Part shown: positions 1 through 8,074 of the stretch, in pieces
Numbering within the stretch: the stretch's first letter is position 1
Layout of the letters: each line of letters begins with the position of its first letter
DNA from: Opitutales bacterium
GTDB lineage: Bacteria > Verrucomicrobiota > Verrucomicrobiia > Opitutales > JABSRG01
Assembly (NCBI GenBank): GCA_013215165.1
Contig: JABSRG010000003.1
Span: 81,794-131,004 of the forward strand
DNA length: 49,211 bases
Direction of reading: 5' to 3'
The notes under the pieces: model-generated
What the model saw: only the letters and a program-made list of their open reading frames with translations
The model's database searches: none
Told to the model about the DNA's origin: nothing
Translations under genes and position numbers: made by a program

Positions 1-287
1 TCAGCGCGGTTGTGGCGTTTTTGAATTGCAAGTCCTATGGCTCCGATGAGCTCACCTGTTTGCTTGAGGCATAGTGCGTGATTGATGCTGCCCTGCGCGA
101 AGTAATCCTTAGCATGGGTAGCAATCCACTGCTCAGCCATGCCGACTTCATAAGGATGAGGCACATTGAGTGTCGTTGAGGCGATTTTTTCATGTCCAGC
201 CAGTCGCTGCATATCGGTAGCGTCTTCAAAGGTGAACGGCCTCAGAAGAAGGCGCTCGGTCTCTAAACTGGGGATCGGGTGTGGCAT
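1..287 (-). CDS. GNAT family N-acetyltransferase, partial (C-terminus beyond window)
   Basis: The reading frame begins at an ATG (285-287, minus strand) and is open to the window edge, giving 95 residues. The opening 'PIPSLETERLLLRPF' followed by 'EDATDMQRLAG' is the classical start of RimJ/RimL-type GNAT acetyltransferases, in which strand 1 carries the TERLxLRP motif. The segment 'CLKQTGELIGAIGL' matches the strand before the acetyl-CoA-binding motif, which itself lies outside the window. Members acetylate ribosomal protein N-termini or small molecules with acetyl-CoA; the substrate cannot be told here. It starts 5 bases after the stop of the nucleotidyltransferase gene on the same strand, so the two are probably co-transcribed. 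Confidence 0.8.
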   Translation of the reverse strand, partial: MPHPIPSLETERLLLRPFTFEDATDMQRLAGHEKIASTTLNVPHPYEVGMAEQWIATHAKDYFAQGSINHALCLKQTGELIGAIGLAIQKRHNRA

Positions 288-292
288 GGCTG

Positions 293-754
293 CTAAATAT
301 CCTGGCCTTTACCTTTTTCTAGCGCATCTGCATCGGATTTGTCTTTTGGTCGGGAAGTCGATCGTTTGTTTTGTATCAGTTTCTCATAGCCAATGTAGGC
401 GACACGATCATTGCCATCTACAAGGAATTCTGCCTCCGGGTAAGCATCCTCGAAAGTTACTCCAGATATTTCAGTCAGAATTTCGATTCGGAGTGGCGGG
501 CGTCCAATCCGCACCATTTTTCCCGGTGTTCTGAAAAGTTCGCGCAGAACAGGATCTCTAAAGCCAAAATCGTTGAAAGTCTTGAAGATTCGATCGGCAT
601 TGTCTCGGGAGACCTCGATGAAGATATCCATGTCACCAGTTACCCGAACGTAACCGTGCAGGGCCAGCGCGTATCCACCGACGACTAAGTATCTGACTCG
701 ATGCTTCTCAAGAAGCTTCAAGAAGTCTTTGAAGTCTTTCGGAAAAGGGATCAT
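293..754 (-). CDS. Nucleotidyltransferase of the AbiEii/DUF6036-like type
   Basis: This is a 153-residue protein. Residues about 20-45 carry a minimal nucleotidyltransferase signature: 'RYLVVGGYALALHG' (the GG-x-A helix-turn) followed by 'TGDMDIFI', which supplies two metal-binding aspartates. The C-terminal 'RPKDKSDADALE' is the conserved tail of this family. Such small enzymes are toxin or antitoxin partners or phage-defence nucleotidyltransferases; the substrate is not predictable. The ATG at 754 is preceded by a good AAGGAG. The gene overlaps the 3' end of the upstream 65-residue ORF by 47 bases, an arrangement that suggests a two-gene module. I am sure of the fold, not of the role. Confidence 0.8.
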   Translation of the reverse strand: MIPFPKDFKDFLKLLEKHRVRYLVVGGYALALHGYVRVTGDMDIFIEVSRDNADRIFKTFNDFGFRDPVLRELFRTPGKMVRIGRPPLRIEILTEISGVTFEDAYPEAEFLVDGNDRVAYIGYEKLIQNKRSTSRPKDKSDADALEKGKGQDI

Positions 755-905
755 ATTGATAAGCGTTTCTCCTTAGAAACTCAAGGGCCTCTAAGCGCTC
801 TATGGGCGATCGCGTTAACCAATATCGCACGTCATTTACCTCGTCTTCAAAGTCATGCAACGAGCCGATCTCTATATGCGCTTTGTCTATGCTGTGCTCT
901 TTCAT
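708..905 (-). CDS. Small protein partnering the nucleotidyltransferase
   Basis: The product has 65 residues from the ATG at 903-905. Its core 'VRYWLTRSPIERLEALEFLRRNAY' resembles short proteins I recall immediately upstream of AbiEii-like nucleotidyltransferases in many phyla ('W..R.P.ERL.ALE.LRR'). The start lies just downstream of the epimerase stop and the end overlaps the nucleotidyltransferase gene by 47 bases, so translation is probably coupled. The protein is highly charged with no membrane segment. Function is unproven; antitoxin or adaptor of the nucleotidyltransferase is the natural guess. Confidence 0.7.
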   Translation of the reverse strand: MKEHSIDKAHIEIGSLHDFEDEVNDVRYWLTRSPIERLEALEFLRRNAYQYDPFSERLQRLLEAS

Positions 906-907
906 GG

Positions 908-1828
908 CTATCCCAGCTCTACGCGCACACGGTAGGATTGGCTGGTATTGGGGGCGACCCAGTGGAGGCCTTTTTCGGTTTCGGCGGCATTGGGTGGGCC
1001 CATCCAGGGTTCGACACAGTAGAAGAGGCTGTCGTGTTGGTCGGTCCAAGTGGTTAAGGCATGCCAGGCTGCGGGGCCATGGGAGTCCTCCCAACTGAGC
1101 TGGATCCATTCTTCGCCTCCGGCAGGCCCGAACTTTGCATCGGGGCGCTTGAGTTTGGTGTGGATGCGATCGTTGATGGCGTCATTACCAAAATTCTCCA
1201 CCTGTTGGACGGTTTTATCTTCGAGTAGATTGCCCCGCGTATCTTGCCGGAAGCCTTTGCACTTGGGCAGGTGGATCTCATAGTGAGAGCGTTCTAAATC
1301 GGCGTGCCAGGGCAAATTGAAGTAAAAGTGATGGCCGGCACTCCAAGGGATCTGTTCTGTCCCGGTGTTTTCAAGCGTGAGTGTCACTTCAAGAGCGAGG
1401 TCGTGGAAGCGGTAATCGACAAAAAAATTGTAGTCGAAGGGGTAGTTTGCCTGAGCCTCGGTGTCCGGTAAAAAACGTGCAATGAACCCGTCAGCTGCAG
1501 CATTCTCTAACTGAAACGCACCTTGCCGTGCATAGCCATGATTCGGCATGGGCCGTTTGCCTTGAGGGCTTTTCCAATAGCCCAGTTCGCCTTTAAAAAA
1601 ACTACGTGCTGAGAAGGGAAAGAGGATGGGATTGCCGCCGCGGATTTTTCCTGCCTGAGACCAGTCGGCTTGATCTGGCCAATGTAGGATCTCGCGCACA
1701 CTGCCATCGGCCATCTCGATGTCCCACCGCATGAGCCGAGCCCCTTTTTCAGGGTGAACCCAGAATGTGGAGGGGCCCCGTTGCCAGCGATGGATTTGTT
1801 CGGATTGGTGTGCGATCTCGGTGTGCAT
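908..1828 (-). CDS. Aldose 1-epimerase (galactose mutarotase) family protein
   Basis: The product has 306 residues, normal for the mutarotase superfamily. Visible family motifs in order are 'IRGGNPILFPF', 'PNHGYARQGAF' (the H-G-x-x-R element that binds sugar), 'WSAGHHFYFNLP' (the central catalytic His region) and 'CVEPWMGPPNA', whose Glu corresponds to the catalytic base of aldose epimerases. It should interconvert alpha and beta anomers of a hexose or hexose phosphate in the cytoplasm; the 'GGNPILFPF' pattern is closer to YeaD/glucose-6-phosphate 1-epimerase-like members than to GalM. It lies 19 bases after the TPR protein gene and just before the nucleotidyltransferase pair, all on the minus strand. 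Confidence 0.87.
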   Translation of the reverse strand: MHTEIAHQSEQIHRWQRGPSTFWVHPEKGARLMRWDIEMADGSVREILHWPDQADWSQAGKIRGGNPILFPFSARSFFKGELGYWKSPQGKRPMPNHGYARQGAFQLENAAADGFIARFLPDTEAQANYPFDYNFFVDYRFHDLALEVTLTLENTGTEQIPWSAGHHFYFNLPWHADLERSHYEIHLPKCKGFRQDTRGNLLEDKTVQQVENFGNDAINDRIHTKLKRPDAKFGPAGGEEWIQLSWEDSHGPAAWHALTTWTDQHDSLFYCVEPWMGPPNAAETEKGLHWVAPNTSQSYRVRVELG

Positions 1829-1847
1829 CGGTCCCGTGGATGGAGTC

Positions 1848-2498
1848 CTAGACCCGTCCTGGGGCGATGGCTTGTAGACGCGCTATCCATTGTTGACCTG
1901 TTTCCAGGCCAAGCAAGTAGGCGGTTTCTGTCTCGAACGCCGCATTATCCTCGGATTCTAGAGCAAGGACCGCCAGGGCGTAGGCCGCTTCGCCGCGCAG
2001 CACCTCTGGGTAGTCTTCTGTCTTCAATTGAGCGAAAATGGTAGTGGCTCCTGACGTATTGCCATTCCGTGCTTGCGCAAATGCTAAGCCAAGCTCTGCA
2101 CGGCCATTGAGCGGTGTGTCTGCTAGGGTGGAGGCCGCTTCTTCGTAAGCCGTAATCGCGGCTGCAAAGTCGCCCGATGCATAGGCCTCATCGCCAATTT
2201 TAAGAAACGCAAACCCGCCGAGCGGGCTATTGGCTTCTTCCTCGGCAAAACTACTCAGGCTTTCGCTATGGAGTGCATCGAGATAAGCCGCGCTCTGGGA
2301 TTCCTGAGCGCTTGCACGCGTCGCCGAGATGGCTTGATTTCCAATAACTGCGACGATGAAGACAACGGCTGCAACAATCACATACCCTTTGGAGGCATTC
2401 CAAAATAAAGCGAGGCGCTCCTCATCAGAGGGTTGAGGGGTTTCGGGGGTGACTTCGACCAAATTGCGGTCGTCTTGCGGCTTCTTGGGTGTGCTCAT
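1848..2498 (-). CDS. Membrane-anchored tetratricopeptide protein, YfgM-like
   Basis: This 216-residue protein has a polar N-terminus of about 33 residues, one transmembrane segment around residues 34-55 ('YVIVAAVVFIVAVIG'), and then Ala-rich helical repeats. These include 'FLKIGDEAYASGDFAAAITAYEEA', 'GRAELGLAFAQARNGNTSGA' and 'RGEAAYALAVLALES', typical of TPR units. The layout (short cytoplasmic tail, one TM, periplasmic TPRs) matches YfgM/UPF0070, an ancillary SecYEG-associated factor, but the similarity is architectural, so I give no symbol. It is divergent from the SNF2 helicase gene and heads the minus-strand group. Confidence 0.7.
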   Translation of the reverse strand: MSTPKKPQDDRNLVEVTPETPQPSDEERLALFWNASKGYVIVAAVVFIVAVIGNQAISATRASAQESQSAAYLDALHSESLSSFAEEEANSPLGGFAFLKIGDEAYASGDFAAAITAYEEAASTLADTPLNGRAELGLAFAQARNGNTSGATTIFAQLKTEDYPEVLRGEAAYALAVLALESEDNAAFETETAYLLGLETGQQWIARLQAIAPGRV

Positions 2499-2616
2499 GT
2501 GCGTTGGAAAGTGGAAACAAAAGCGGGTGTAGGATCAAATTCAATTAGAATATGTTTGCTCCACTGTGTTGCTGGGTTTCGCGTGGAAAATACTCAGTTT
2601 TTTTGAGAACCTAAAC

Positions 2617-5600
2617 ATGCCGGATTCTAGCTCAATCGATCTGCCTCTTTTTGGCCCATGGGAGTGGGCCAAGCATATGCCGCGCGATGCGTATCGTGCC
2701 CTTGGCGACAATCAATCCAGGATGCGTGGAGAAGAATATTTCCTGTCAGGCGCTGTGCTGGACCTAAGTTATGACGTGGCGAACCATACATTTTTTGCCC
2801 GGGTGCGTGGAAAGCGGATCTACCAGGTAGAGATCGGGGATGCATCGAGTTCATTTTATCACTATTGTGACTGTCCAGTGCATGATATGCATGCTGCATG
2901 CAAACACGTGTTTGCAGTCGTAGCCTGGATTTATCTGCTGACCCAAGGGACCAATGTGCTGCTTTATGCACCGCCTGAGCGCCATTTGATACGCCTGGCC
3001 AGGAGCCTGAGTGAGTCTGTGAGCGGGTCGCGTATCGACACCTCTAGCAGGCAAACCTTTGCGTTCAGTGGGGACCCCGACGATCGCATCAGGTCTGATG
3101 CTCGCCCTTATCTTGTGTTGGAAGTCGAGGATGGCCACCCGTCGATCTCGCCTGAGGGCTGTAATCCCAATGCTCCAGGATTCAGAAGTTTCATGGACAA
3201 GGTGGATAGTTACCTCGCATACACGAGGCGGCAGTTTGATGATCAACCCTATCCGCTGGTCATGCGTGAGGTGCTTTCAGAGATGGGCGCTGACTTATGT
3301 GTGCGGTCCGAAGGCTCAGAACTGGTGCGCCTCAATGGAACCTACGAGACCCACGCAAGCGATGGAATGCTCGATCTTCAGACCACTGCAAACAGAGTGG
3401 TGCTTAGCTTGGTGCCAGATGATGATTTAGAGGATCTTTGGCCGCTCGACCCGTTTTTTTTCAAGACCGATGGAACGCTCGTCGCGTTTGAGGCACGTTT
3501 CCAATCAAGCGTTCCGAGCATGATGGACTCTACGGGTCCGATTTGGCTGCAGCCTGAGGAACTTAAAGATCCACGGTGTCTTTGCTCAATCGACCAGGAT
3601 ACATTTAATCGATATACCTTTCACTTTAAGAGCACCGAACTGGCCGGGGACCATATCAGCCTTGCAGTAGATGGACATCCTTCGGCCTCTTTGGCGGAAT
3701 TAAAACCGATCCGCGTGCGTGCGAAAGTATCGATCCAACATCGGCCAAAAACTGGAGGCTATGTGGTCAGTTGGAGCTATTCGGCTGATGATCTCACAGT
3801 GCCTCTCGATTTTTACGAGCAGTCGGTTCAGCGGTTTTTGGCTTATGACGAGGATGCGCGCGTGCTTTTCCGGGCACAGCGGCGTTGCAGCCATCTAATC
3901 CATACCATGCGTCTGCTTTTGATCACCCCGAAATCAAAGGCCAAAGCAGTCATCAAGGAAGCGTGCCAACATTCCAGCCTGACGAGTGCCTATGATATGG
4001 ATGAATTCGCTGGCGATTTCTTGAAGAGTTTTACCTCCTTATGCGTTTTTAAAAAGAGCAACCATCATCTTTTTGCTACGGAGTCCGGTTGGGCTCTGTT
4101 GAATGGCGTGGGTGCGGCGGTGTGCCAAGTCTTGATCGGCGTGCGTGAACTGGAGCGTGAGACCTTGAACACTGAATATGTGGATGAATCCCTGTTTATT
4201 GCAGAAGCGGATTTTCCAGCCTTTATCCGGCGCGTTGTGTTGTTAAGCCAGGCGTGTGATTTCGACTTAGAGTTTGACGATGCCCCGGTCGCAATGGCTC
4301 CTGTAGCCATCCAAGTAGAGGCCCAAGAAGGTGAGAAAATCGATTGGTTCGAACTCAAGGCTGAAGTGCGGTGCGGGGACCTCAACATCGATGCCTCAGA
4401 ATGGGACGCCTTGATCCGTGGAGAGCTATTATTAACCGACGAAGATGGTAAACTGGTGATCCCCCACCTAGAGCAGGACTCAGCGCTCGGACGCTTGCGC
4501 GAATTGTTTGGTCCGGTGCGCAATAAGAAGAGTTCAGCAACCACTGCTGCTCTAAAAATCGAAGTTCAGCGGCTTCAAATACTCGACTGGATCGACCTGC
4601 GTAAAAATGGCGTGCAGTTAAAGTTACCCGCTGAAGCGGAGGCGATCTTTGAGCGGCTTAGGCAGTTCGATCGTATCCCAAAGCAGGCAGTCCCCAAAAG
4701 CGTTGAGGCGAAATTACGCGACTACCAAAAACGCGGATTCGACTGGATGAGCTGGCTCTATGGGCATCGATTTGGCGCATGTTTAGCCGACGATATGGGC
4801 TTGGGGAAGACGCTCCAGGCGATCACGTTTTTGTCACAGATCTCTGGAGAGAATGGCAGAAAACGGGGCAAAGTATCGACGCACCTCGTGGTCTTGCCCC
4901 CGTCGTTGGTGTTTAACTGGCTGAGTGAAATTGAGCGCTTTTGCCCGACGTTGTCTGTCTATGAATACTTGGGGAGTGACCGCTCTCTAGACCGCTGTGA
5001 TGGAGTCGATGTCGTCCTGACTACTTATGACACGGTACGCAGAGACATAAGCGCGCTTGAGAAAACCACATGGGATATCGTGGTACTCGACGAAGTGCAG
5101 GCCCTTAAAAATGTGAACGCCGTGCGGACTCAGGCAGTATCAAAGCTGAAACGCCGGTTCACGCTATGCCTGACAGGCACACCGATGGAGAATCATGTGG
5201 GCGAATACTACTCGATCATGCACCTGTGTTTGCCGGGGATTTTTGGACAATATGCCGCATTTCGTAAGCAACTTAAGGAGGGTGAAGACCACGTGTTACG
5301 CCGAGCTCGACCCTTCGTATTGCGGCGTACTAAAGAGGAAATTCTCAAAGAACTGCCCCCGAAAGTAGAGTCGGAGATCTATCTCGATATGACGGAGGAG
5401 CAGCGTGAGATCTACACGCGTACCGTGGGTGAAGTCCGTGCGGAGGTGATGGCCGCCTACAAAAATAAAACAAAAGCCCAAGCTGGGATCGTTGCATTGA
5501 CCGCGCTCTTACGATTGCGGCAAGTCTGTGTGTCTCCCGAGATCATCGGCAAGCCTGTCAAGCAGACCGCTCCCAAACTCAGTTTTTTGTTGGAGCGCAT

Positions 5601-6090
5601 GGAAGAGCTACAGAACGAAGGATCTTCAGCGCTCCTTTTTTCTCAGTTTACACGCACGTTGGATCTGCTTGAAGACGTCGCCCATGAGCATAATTTGCCT
5701 GTTTTGAGACTGGACGGAAGCACTCCGGCCAAAAAACGCAAAGAGGTAGTCCGTACCTTTCAAGAGTCAGATACACCTAAATTCTTCCTGATTAGCCTCA
5801 AAGCTGGGGGCGTCGGGCTAAATCTGACACGTGCCCAATACGTTTTCCATGTCGATCCATGGTGGAATCCTGCCGTAGAGCGTCAGGCTTCGGACCGAGC
5901 TCACCGCATGGGCCAACAAAAAACCGTCTTCATCCAACGCCTTATCATGCGGCACACTATCGAGGAGAAAATCATGCTTCTCAAAGAGCGTAAACAGGCT
6001 GTGTTCGATCAGATTATAAACAGCGGAGACGCCTCCATCCGCGGCAGCTCAATGATCGGGCGCGACGATATCGATCTCTTGCTCAGCTAG
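2617..6090 (+). CDS. SWIM zinc finger and SNF2/DEAD-box helicase
   Basis: The product has 1157 residues from the ATG at 2617; an in-frame start at 2566 would add 17 residues. A SWIM zinc finger sits near the N-terminus (C84, C86, C95, H97), in the CxC...CxH pattern. A long middle region of unknown fold follows. The C-terminal half is a full SNF2 motor: motif I 'DDMGLGKT' (residues 725-732), motif II 'DEVQ' (825-828, Val for the usual Ala), motif III 'LTGTPMENH', motif IV/V 'LISLKAGGVGLNLT' and motif VI 'ERQASDRAHRMGQ'. Such proteins are ATP-driven double-stranded DNA translocases that remodel DNA-protein complexes; the bacterial SWIM-SNF2 class is widespread but poorly studied. It stands alone, divergent from the YfgM-like gene. 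Confidence 0.93.
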   Translation: MPDSSSIDLPLFGPWEWAKHMPRDAYRALGDNQSRMRGEEYFLSGAVLDLSYDVANHTFFARVRGKRIYQVEIGDASSSFYHYCDCPVHDMHAACKHVFAVVAWIYLLTQGTNVLLYAPPERHLIRLARSLSESVSGSRIDTSSRQTFAFSGDPDDRIRSDARPYLVLEVEDGHPSISPEGCNPNAPGFRSFMDKVDSYLAYTRRQFDDQPYPLVMREVLSEMGADLCVRSEGSELVRLNGTYETHASDGMLDLQTTANRVVLSLVPDDDLEDLWPLDPFFFKTDGTLVAFEARFQSSVPSMMDSTGPIWLQPEELKDPRCLCSIDQDTFNRYTFHFKSTELAGDHISLAVDGHPSASLAELKPIRVRAKVSIQHRPKTGGYVVSWSYSADDLTVPLDFYEQSVQRFLAYDEDARVLFRAQRRCSHLIHTMRLLLITPKSKAKAVIKEACQHSSLTSAYDMDEFAGDFLKSFTSLCVFKKSNHHLFATESGWALLNGVGAAVCQVLIGVRELERETLNTEYVDESLFIAEADFPAFIRRVVLLSQACDFDLEFDDAPVAMAPVAIQVEAQEGEKIDWFELKAEVRCGDLNIDASEWDALIRGELLLTDEDGKLVIPHLEQDSALGRLRELFGPVRNKKSSATTAALKIEVQRLQILDWIDLRKNGVQLKLPAEAEAIFERLRQFDRIPKQAVPKSVEAKLRDYQKRGFDWMSWLYGHRFGACLADDMGLGKTLQAITFLSQISGENGRKRGKVSTHLVVLPPSLVFNWLSEIERFCPTLSVYEYLGSDRSLDRCDGVDVVLTTYDTVRRDISALEKTTWDIVVLDEVQALKNVNAVRTQAVSKLKRRFTLCLTGTPMENHVGEYYSIMHLCLPGIFGQYAAFRKQLKEGEDHVLRRARPFVLRRTKEEILKELPPKVESEIYLDMTEEQREIYTRTVGEVRAEVMAAYKNKTKAQAGIVALTALLRLRQVCVSPEIIGKPVKQTAPKLSFLLERMEELQNEGSSALLFSQFTRTLDLLEDVAHEHNLPVLRLDGSTPAKKRKEVVRTFQESDTPKFFLISLKAGGVGLNLTRAQYVFHVDPWWNPAVERQASDRAHRMGQQKTVFIQRLIMRHTIEEKIMLLKERKQAVFDQIINSGDASIRGSSMIGRDDIDLLLS

Positions 6091-6199
6091 TTGCGGCCGA
6101 AGCATTCTCCGCGAATCTAGTCGCTCGCATGGTGGAGGTTTTTGGGCAATGGGTTACGACAGGCATGTCTCTCCCGATCTATTCTAGAGAGAGCTGGAG

Positions 6200-6219
6200 G
6201 GCGGTGCTTCGTCGCCGCC
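6200..6219. repeat. REP-like GC-rich hairpin
   Basis: A 7-bp stem with a 6-base loop is formed by GGCGGTG (6200-6206) and CGCCGCC (6213-6219), with one G-T wobble. It lies in non-coding DNA after the helicase stop. The size and composition resemble repetitive extragenic palindromes, and a RAYT transposase is present at 39482. No second copy was noticed in this window, so membership of a repeat family is unproven. It lacks a following T-run, so a terminator is less likely. Confidence 0.4.
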
Positions 6220-6268
6220 GGGAGATTAGTTAAACTTCGGTCGTTGGCATTGAGTGACGCCCAATACC

Positions 6269-6285
6269 TTGAGCAATTGGCTCAA
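6269..6285. promoter_or_regulatory. Inverted repeat upstream of the AbrB/Doc module
   Basis: TTGAGC (6269-6274) and GCTCAA (6280-6285) form a perfect 6-bp inverted repeat around AATTG, 51 bases before the antitoxin ATG. It could be a second operator half or a small hairpin. There is no T-run to make it a terminator. Confidence 0.3.
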
Positions 6286-6325
6286 AACTGACTGTATTCT
6301 TGACTCATCTAGGCGAATTTAACAA

Positions 6326-6337
6326 ATGTTATAACAT
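6326..6337. promoter_or_regulatory. 12-bp perfect palindrome over the antitoxin start codon
   Basis: ATGTTATAACAT reads identically on both strands and ends inside the ATG of the AbrB-type antitoxin. Type II antitoxins commonly autorepress by binding palindromes at their own promoter, so this is a likely operator. A TTGACT hexamer at 6300-6305 could be a -35 box, but its distance to TATAAC is too long for a standard promoter. Confidence 0.5.
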
Positions 6338-6566
6338 GGCCATCGAAGCAAAAGTCAGAAAAATCGGAAACTCTCTCGGAATCGTTCTCTCCAAAGAGGC
6401 GCTACAGGTCCTCAAAGTCGAAGAAGGCCAAGCAGTCTACCTTACAGAAGCTCCGAGGGGCTCATTGAATATCAACCCAGATCGACCCGGGTTTAAAGAG
6501 AAGATGGAGATCGCCGAGGAGGGTATGAATCGATACCGGAATGCATTGCGAGAACTTGCTAAATAG
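6336..6566 (+). CDS. AbrB/MazE-family antitoxin
   Basis: The 76-residue protein starts 'AIEAKVRKIGNSLGIVLSKEAL', the swapped-hairpin AbrB/SpoVT DNA-binding fold in which 'KxGNSxGxxLPKexL' is diagnostic. The C-terminal half, rich in charged residues ('FKEKMEIAEEGMNRYRNAL'), should be the toxin-neutralising tail. A TTG start 36 bases upstream in frame is possible, but the ATG at 6336 gives the conserved N-terminus. The stop codon directly abuts the Doc start. It is expected to repress its own operon, probably through the palindrome over its start, and to keep the Doc toxin inactive. Confidence 0.88.
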   Translation: MAIEAKVRKIGNSLGIVLSKEALQVLKVEEGQAVYLTEAPRGSLNINPDRPGFKEKMEIAEEGMNRYRNALRELAK

Positions 6567-6956
6567 ATGGCAAGCGAACCAAATTGGCTCGAGCTAGCAG
6601 ATGTTGTCTCTACCCATCATGCATTGATCTACAGGTTTGGCGGTTCCGACGGAATTCGTGATGAGAACGCATTGGAGGCTGCCTTGGGGCGACCTATAAA
6701 TCGGTTTTATTATGAGGATCCCACTGTATATGAATTGGCCGCATCTTACGCGTTCGGCTTGGTGGTAAATCATCCATTTATCGATGGTAATAAGCGCATC
6801 GGTTTCATGGCGGCTTACACGTTTTTGGGAATTAATGGTTATCGTCTTACCGCACCCGAGGAAGAAGCTGTCCTCAACACGCTTGCTCTCGCTGCTCGCC
6901 AGATGGAAGAGGCTGAGTATGCTACTTGGCTCGAAAATGGGTGCGAACTGCGCTGA
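6567..6956 (+). CDS. doc: Doc-type Fic-fold toxin (death on curing family)
   Basis: The protein has 129 residues, the normal Doc length. The Fic-fold signature 'NHPFIDGNKRIGF' is present with catalytic His, the acidic residue and the NKR anion-binding loop, while the second arginine of true AMPylating Fic enzymes is absent, as in Doc. Doc phosphorylates EF-Tu with ATP and stops translation. The N-terminal 'VVSTHHALIYRFGGSDGIRDENALEAAL' segment is also typical. It is fused end-to-end with the AbrB-type antitoxin (stop at 6564-6566, ATG at 6567), a known alternative to Phd. The biochemical target is inferred from the family. Confidence 0.9.
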   Translation: MASEPNWLELADVVSTHHALIYRFGGSDGIRDENALEAALGRPINRFYYEDPTVYELAASYAFGLVVNHPFIDGNKRIGFMAAYTFLGINGYRLTAPEEEAVLNTLALAARQMEEAEYATWLENGCELR

Positions 6957-7055
6957 ATATACGTTTCACGATTTCTCATCTTGCCAACCGCTTAAATAGT
7001 TGGTTTTTCATGAATCGTCTTATGCGACAGATCAAACTCAGCTGGCTCCTTATTA

Positions 7056-7186
7056 TTCGTGTGAAAGCACACGAAGTGGGTCGGCTGTAATGAGAAATAT
7101 ACGGAGGCCCTTTCCAGGGCTTCTGTTATTGCAAAGAAAATGTGTTTGTGAGCTGAGCCGTGGAATGGGTTTCCAGAAAGGAAACC
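7056..7186 (+). promoter_or_regulatory. Structured 5' leader of the DMT transporter, candidate riboswitch
   Basis: Three successive hairpins lie between doc and the transporter. The first is a perfect 8-bp stem, TTCGTGTG (7056-7063) with CACACGAA (7068-7075), around AAAG. The second is an 8-bp stem (7104-7111 with 7116-7123, one G-T pair) around TTCC. The third is a 7-bp stem, GGTTTCC (7168-7174) with GGAAACC (7180-7186), whose 3' arm holds the Shine-Dalgarno sequence (AAAGG, 7178 on) and ends at the base before the ATG. Masking of the ribosome site is typical of translational riboswitches or attenuators. I do not recognise a known class. Confidence 0.5.
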
Positions 7187-8074
7187 ATGACAACACCAGC
7201 TCAAGCCACAGAATCTCATGAAAGTCGAGGGGTCATCTTATCGCTTGCTTCGATAGGTTGCTTCTCTGCGACCGCACTGCTCCTGAGCTACCTTAACAAA
7301 GCACACGGAGTCGATGGCTGGGTCAGCGCGACTTACCGTGGCTTTCTTGGATTGGTCGCGATCGCCATTATGCAAAACCGTGCAGGTAAGCTAGCGCTGA
7401 GCCATATCATCACCAATCGCCTGCTGTTTTTGCGCGGACTGATCGGGGGCATCGCTATCCCGATTTTCTACATTTGCATCATCGAGATCGGAGCGGGCCG
7501 CGCGGGCATGATCACCGGCTCGTATCCGCTCTTTGCGGCCTTTTTTGCTATGGTCTTCATAAAGGAATCCGTCCGCTGGGTGTATGGTATTTACATCGCT
7601 ATCGCGTTTGCCGGGCTGGTGAGCATTTATTTCGATCAAGGCATCGGCGGAGGGGAGCCATTTTATGACATTCTCGCGATCTTTGGCGCAGCAGCAGGCG
7701 GCATCTGTGTCGTTCTCATCCGGCATCTGCGCCACACCGAGAATACGTCTAATATCTTTGCATCCCAGTGTGTGTTTACCCTGGTAATCTCTTTGGCATT
7801 TGCTGGAGATCGGATCTTTATCACGGATCCCATGGCGCTTGGACTGACAGTTTTAGCGGGGATCATCGTTGTCGGTGGCCAACTGTGTGTCACGGAGTCC
7901 TTTCGTTACATTACCGTAGCCAAGGGATCGACTTTGCAAATGCTCACACCGGCGACGACCTGTGTGTTCAGCGCACTGTTGCTGGGCGAGAGCTTCGGTG
8001 TTTTTGAGATTGTTGGAGGCTTTGCCATTCTCTTCGCGAGCTTTCAAATCGTGCAAATGAAAGCGAAAGGATGA
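7187..8074 (+). CDS. DMT superfamily (EamA) transporter
   Basis: The product has 295 residues with about ten hydrophobic helices in two repeated halves, the EamA layout. Examples are 'VILSLASIGCFSATALLLSY', 'LLFLRGLIGGIAIPIFYICI' and 'GLTVLAGIIVVGGQLCVTES'. The pattern 'ATYRGFLGL' after TM2 and 'GSYPLFAAFFAMVFIKE' in the first repeat is characteristic: a helix break before a conserved acidic residue. These proteins usually export or import small metabolites (amino acids, nucleosides, drugs). The start at 7187 is chosen because AAAGG lies just ahead; an upstream in-frame start at 7160 would add 9 residues. The substrate is unknown; the structured leader may be the best clue to it. Confidence 0.9.
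   Translation: MTTPAQATESHESRGVILSLASIGCFSATALLLSYLNKAHGVDGWVSATYRGFLGLVAIAIMQNRAGKLALSHIITNRLLFLRGLIGGIAIPIFYICIIEIGAGRAGMITGSYPLFAAFFAMVFIKESVRWVYGIYIAIAFAGLVSIYFDQGIGGGEPFYDILAIFGAAAGGICVVLIRHLRHTENTSNIFASQCVFTLVISLAFAGDRIFITDPMALGLTVLAGIIVVGGQLCVTESFRYITVAKGSTLQMLTPATTCVFSALLLGESFGVFEIVGGFAILFASFQIVQMKAKG

Noticed and set aside
6300-6335. TTGACT followed by TATAAC as a promoter of the AbrB/Doc operon
   Set aside because: The spacing is 24 bases, far from the 16-18 expected; a similar TTGACT lies 36 bases before the second antitoxin, but both are explained as in-frame TTG codons.
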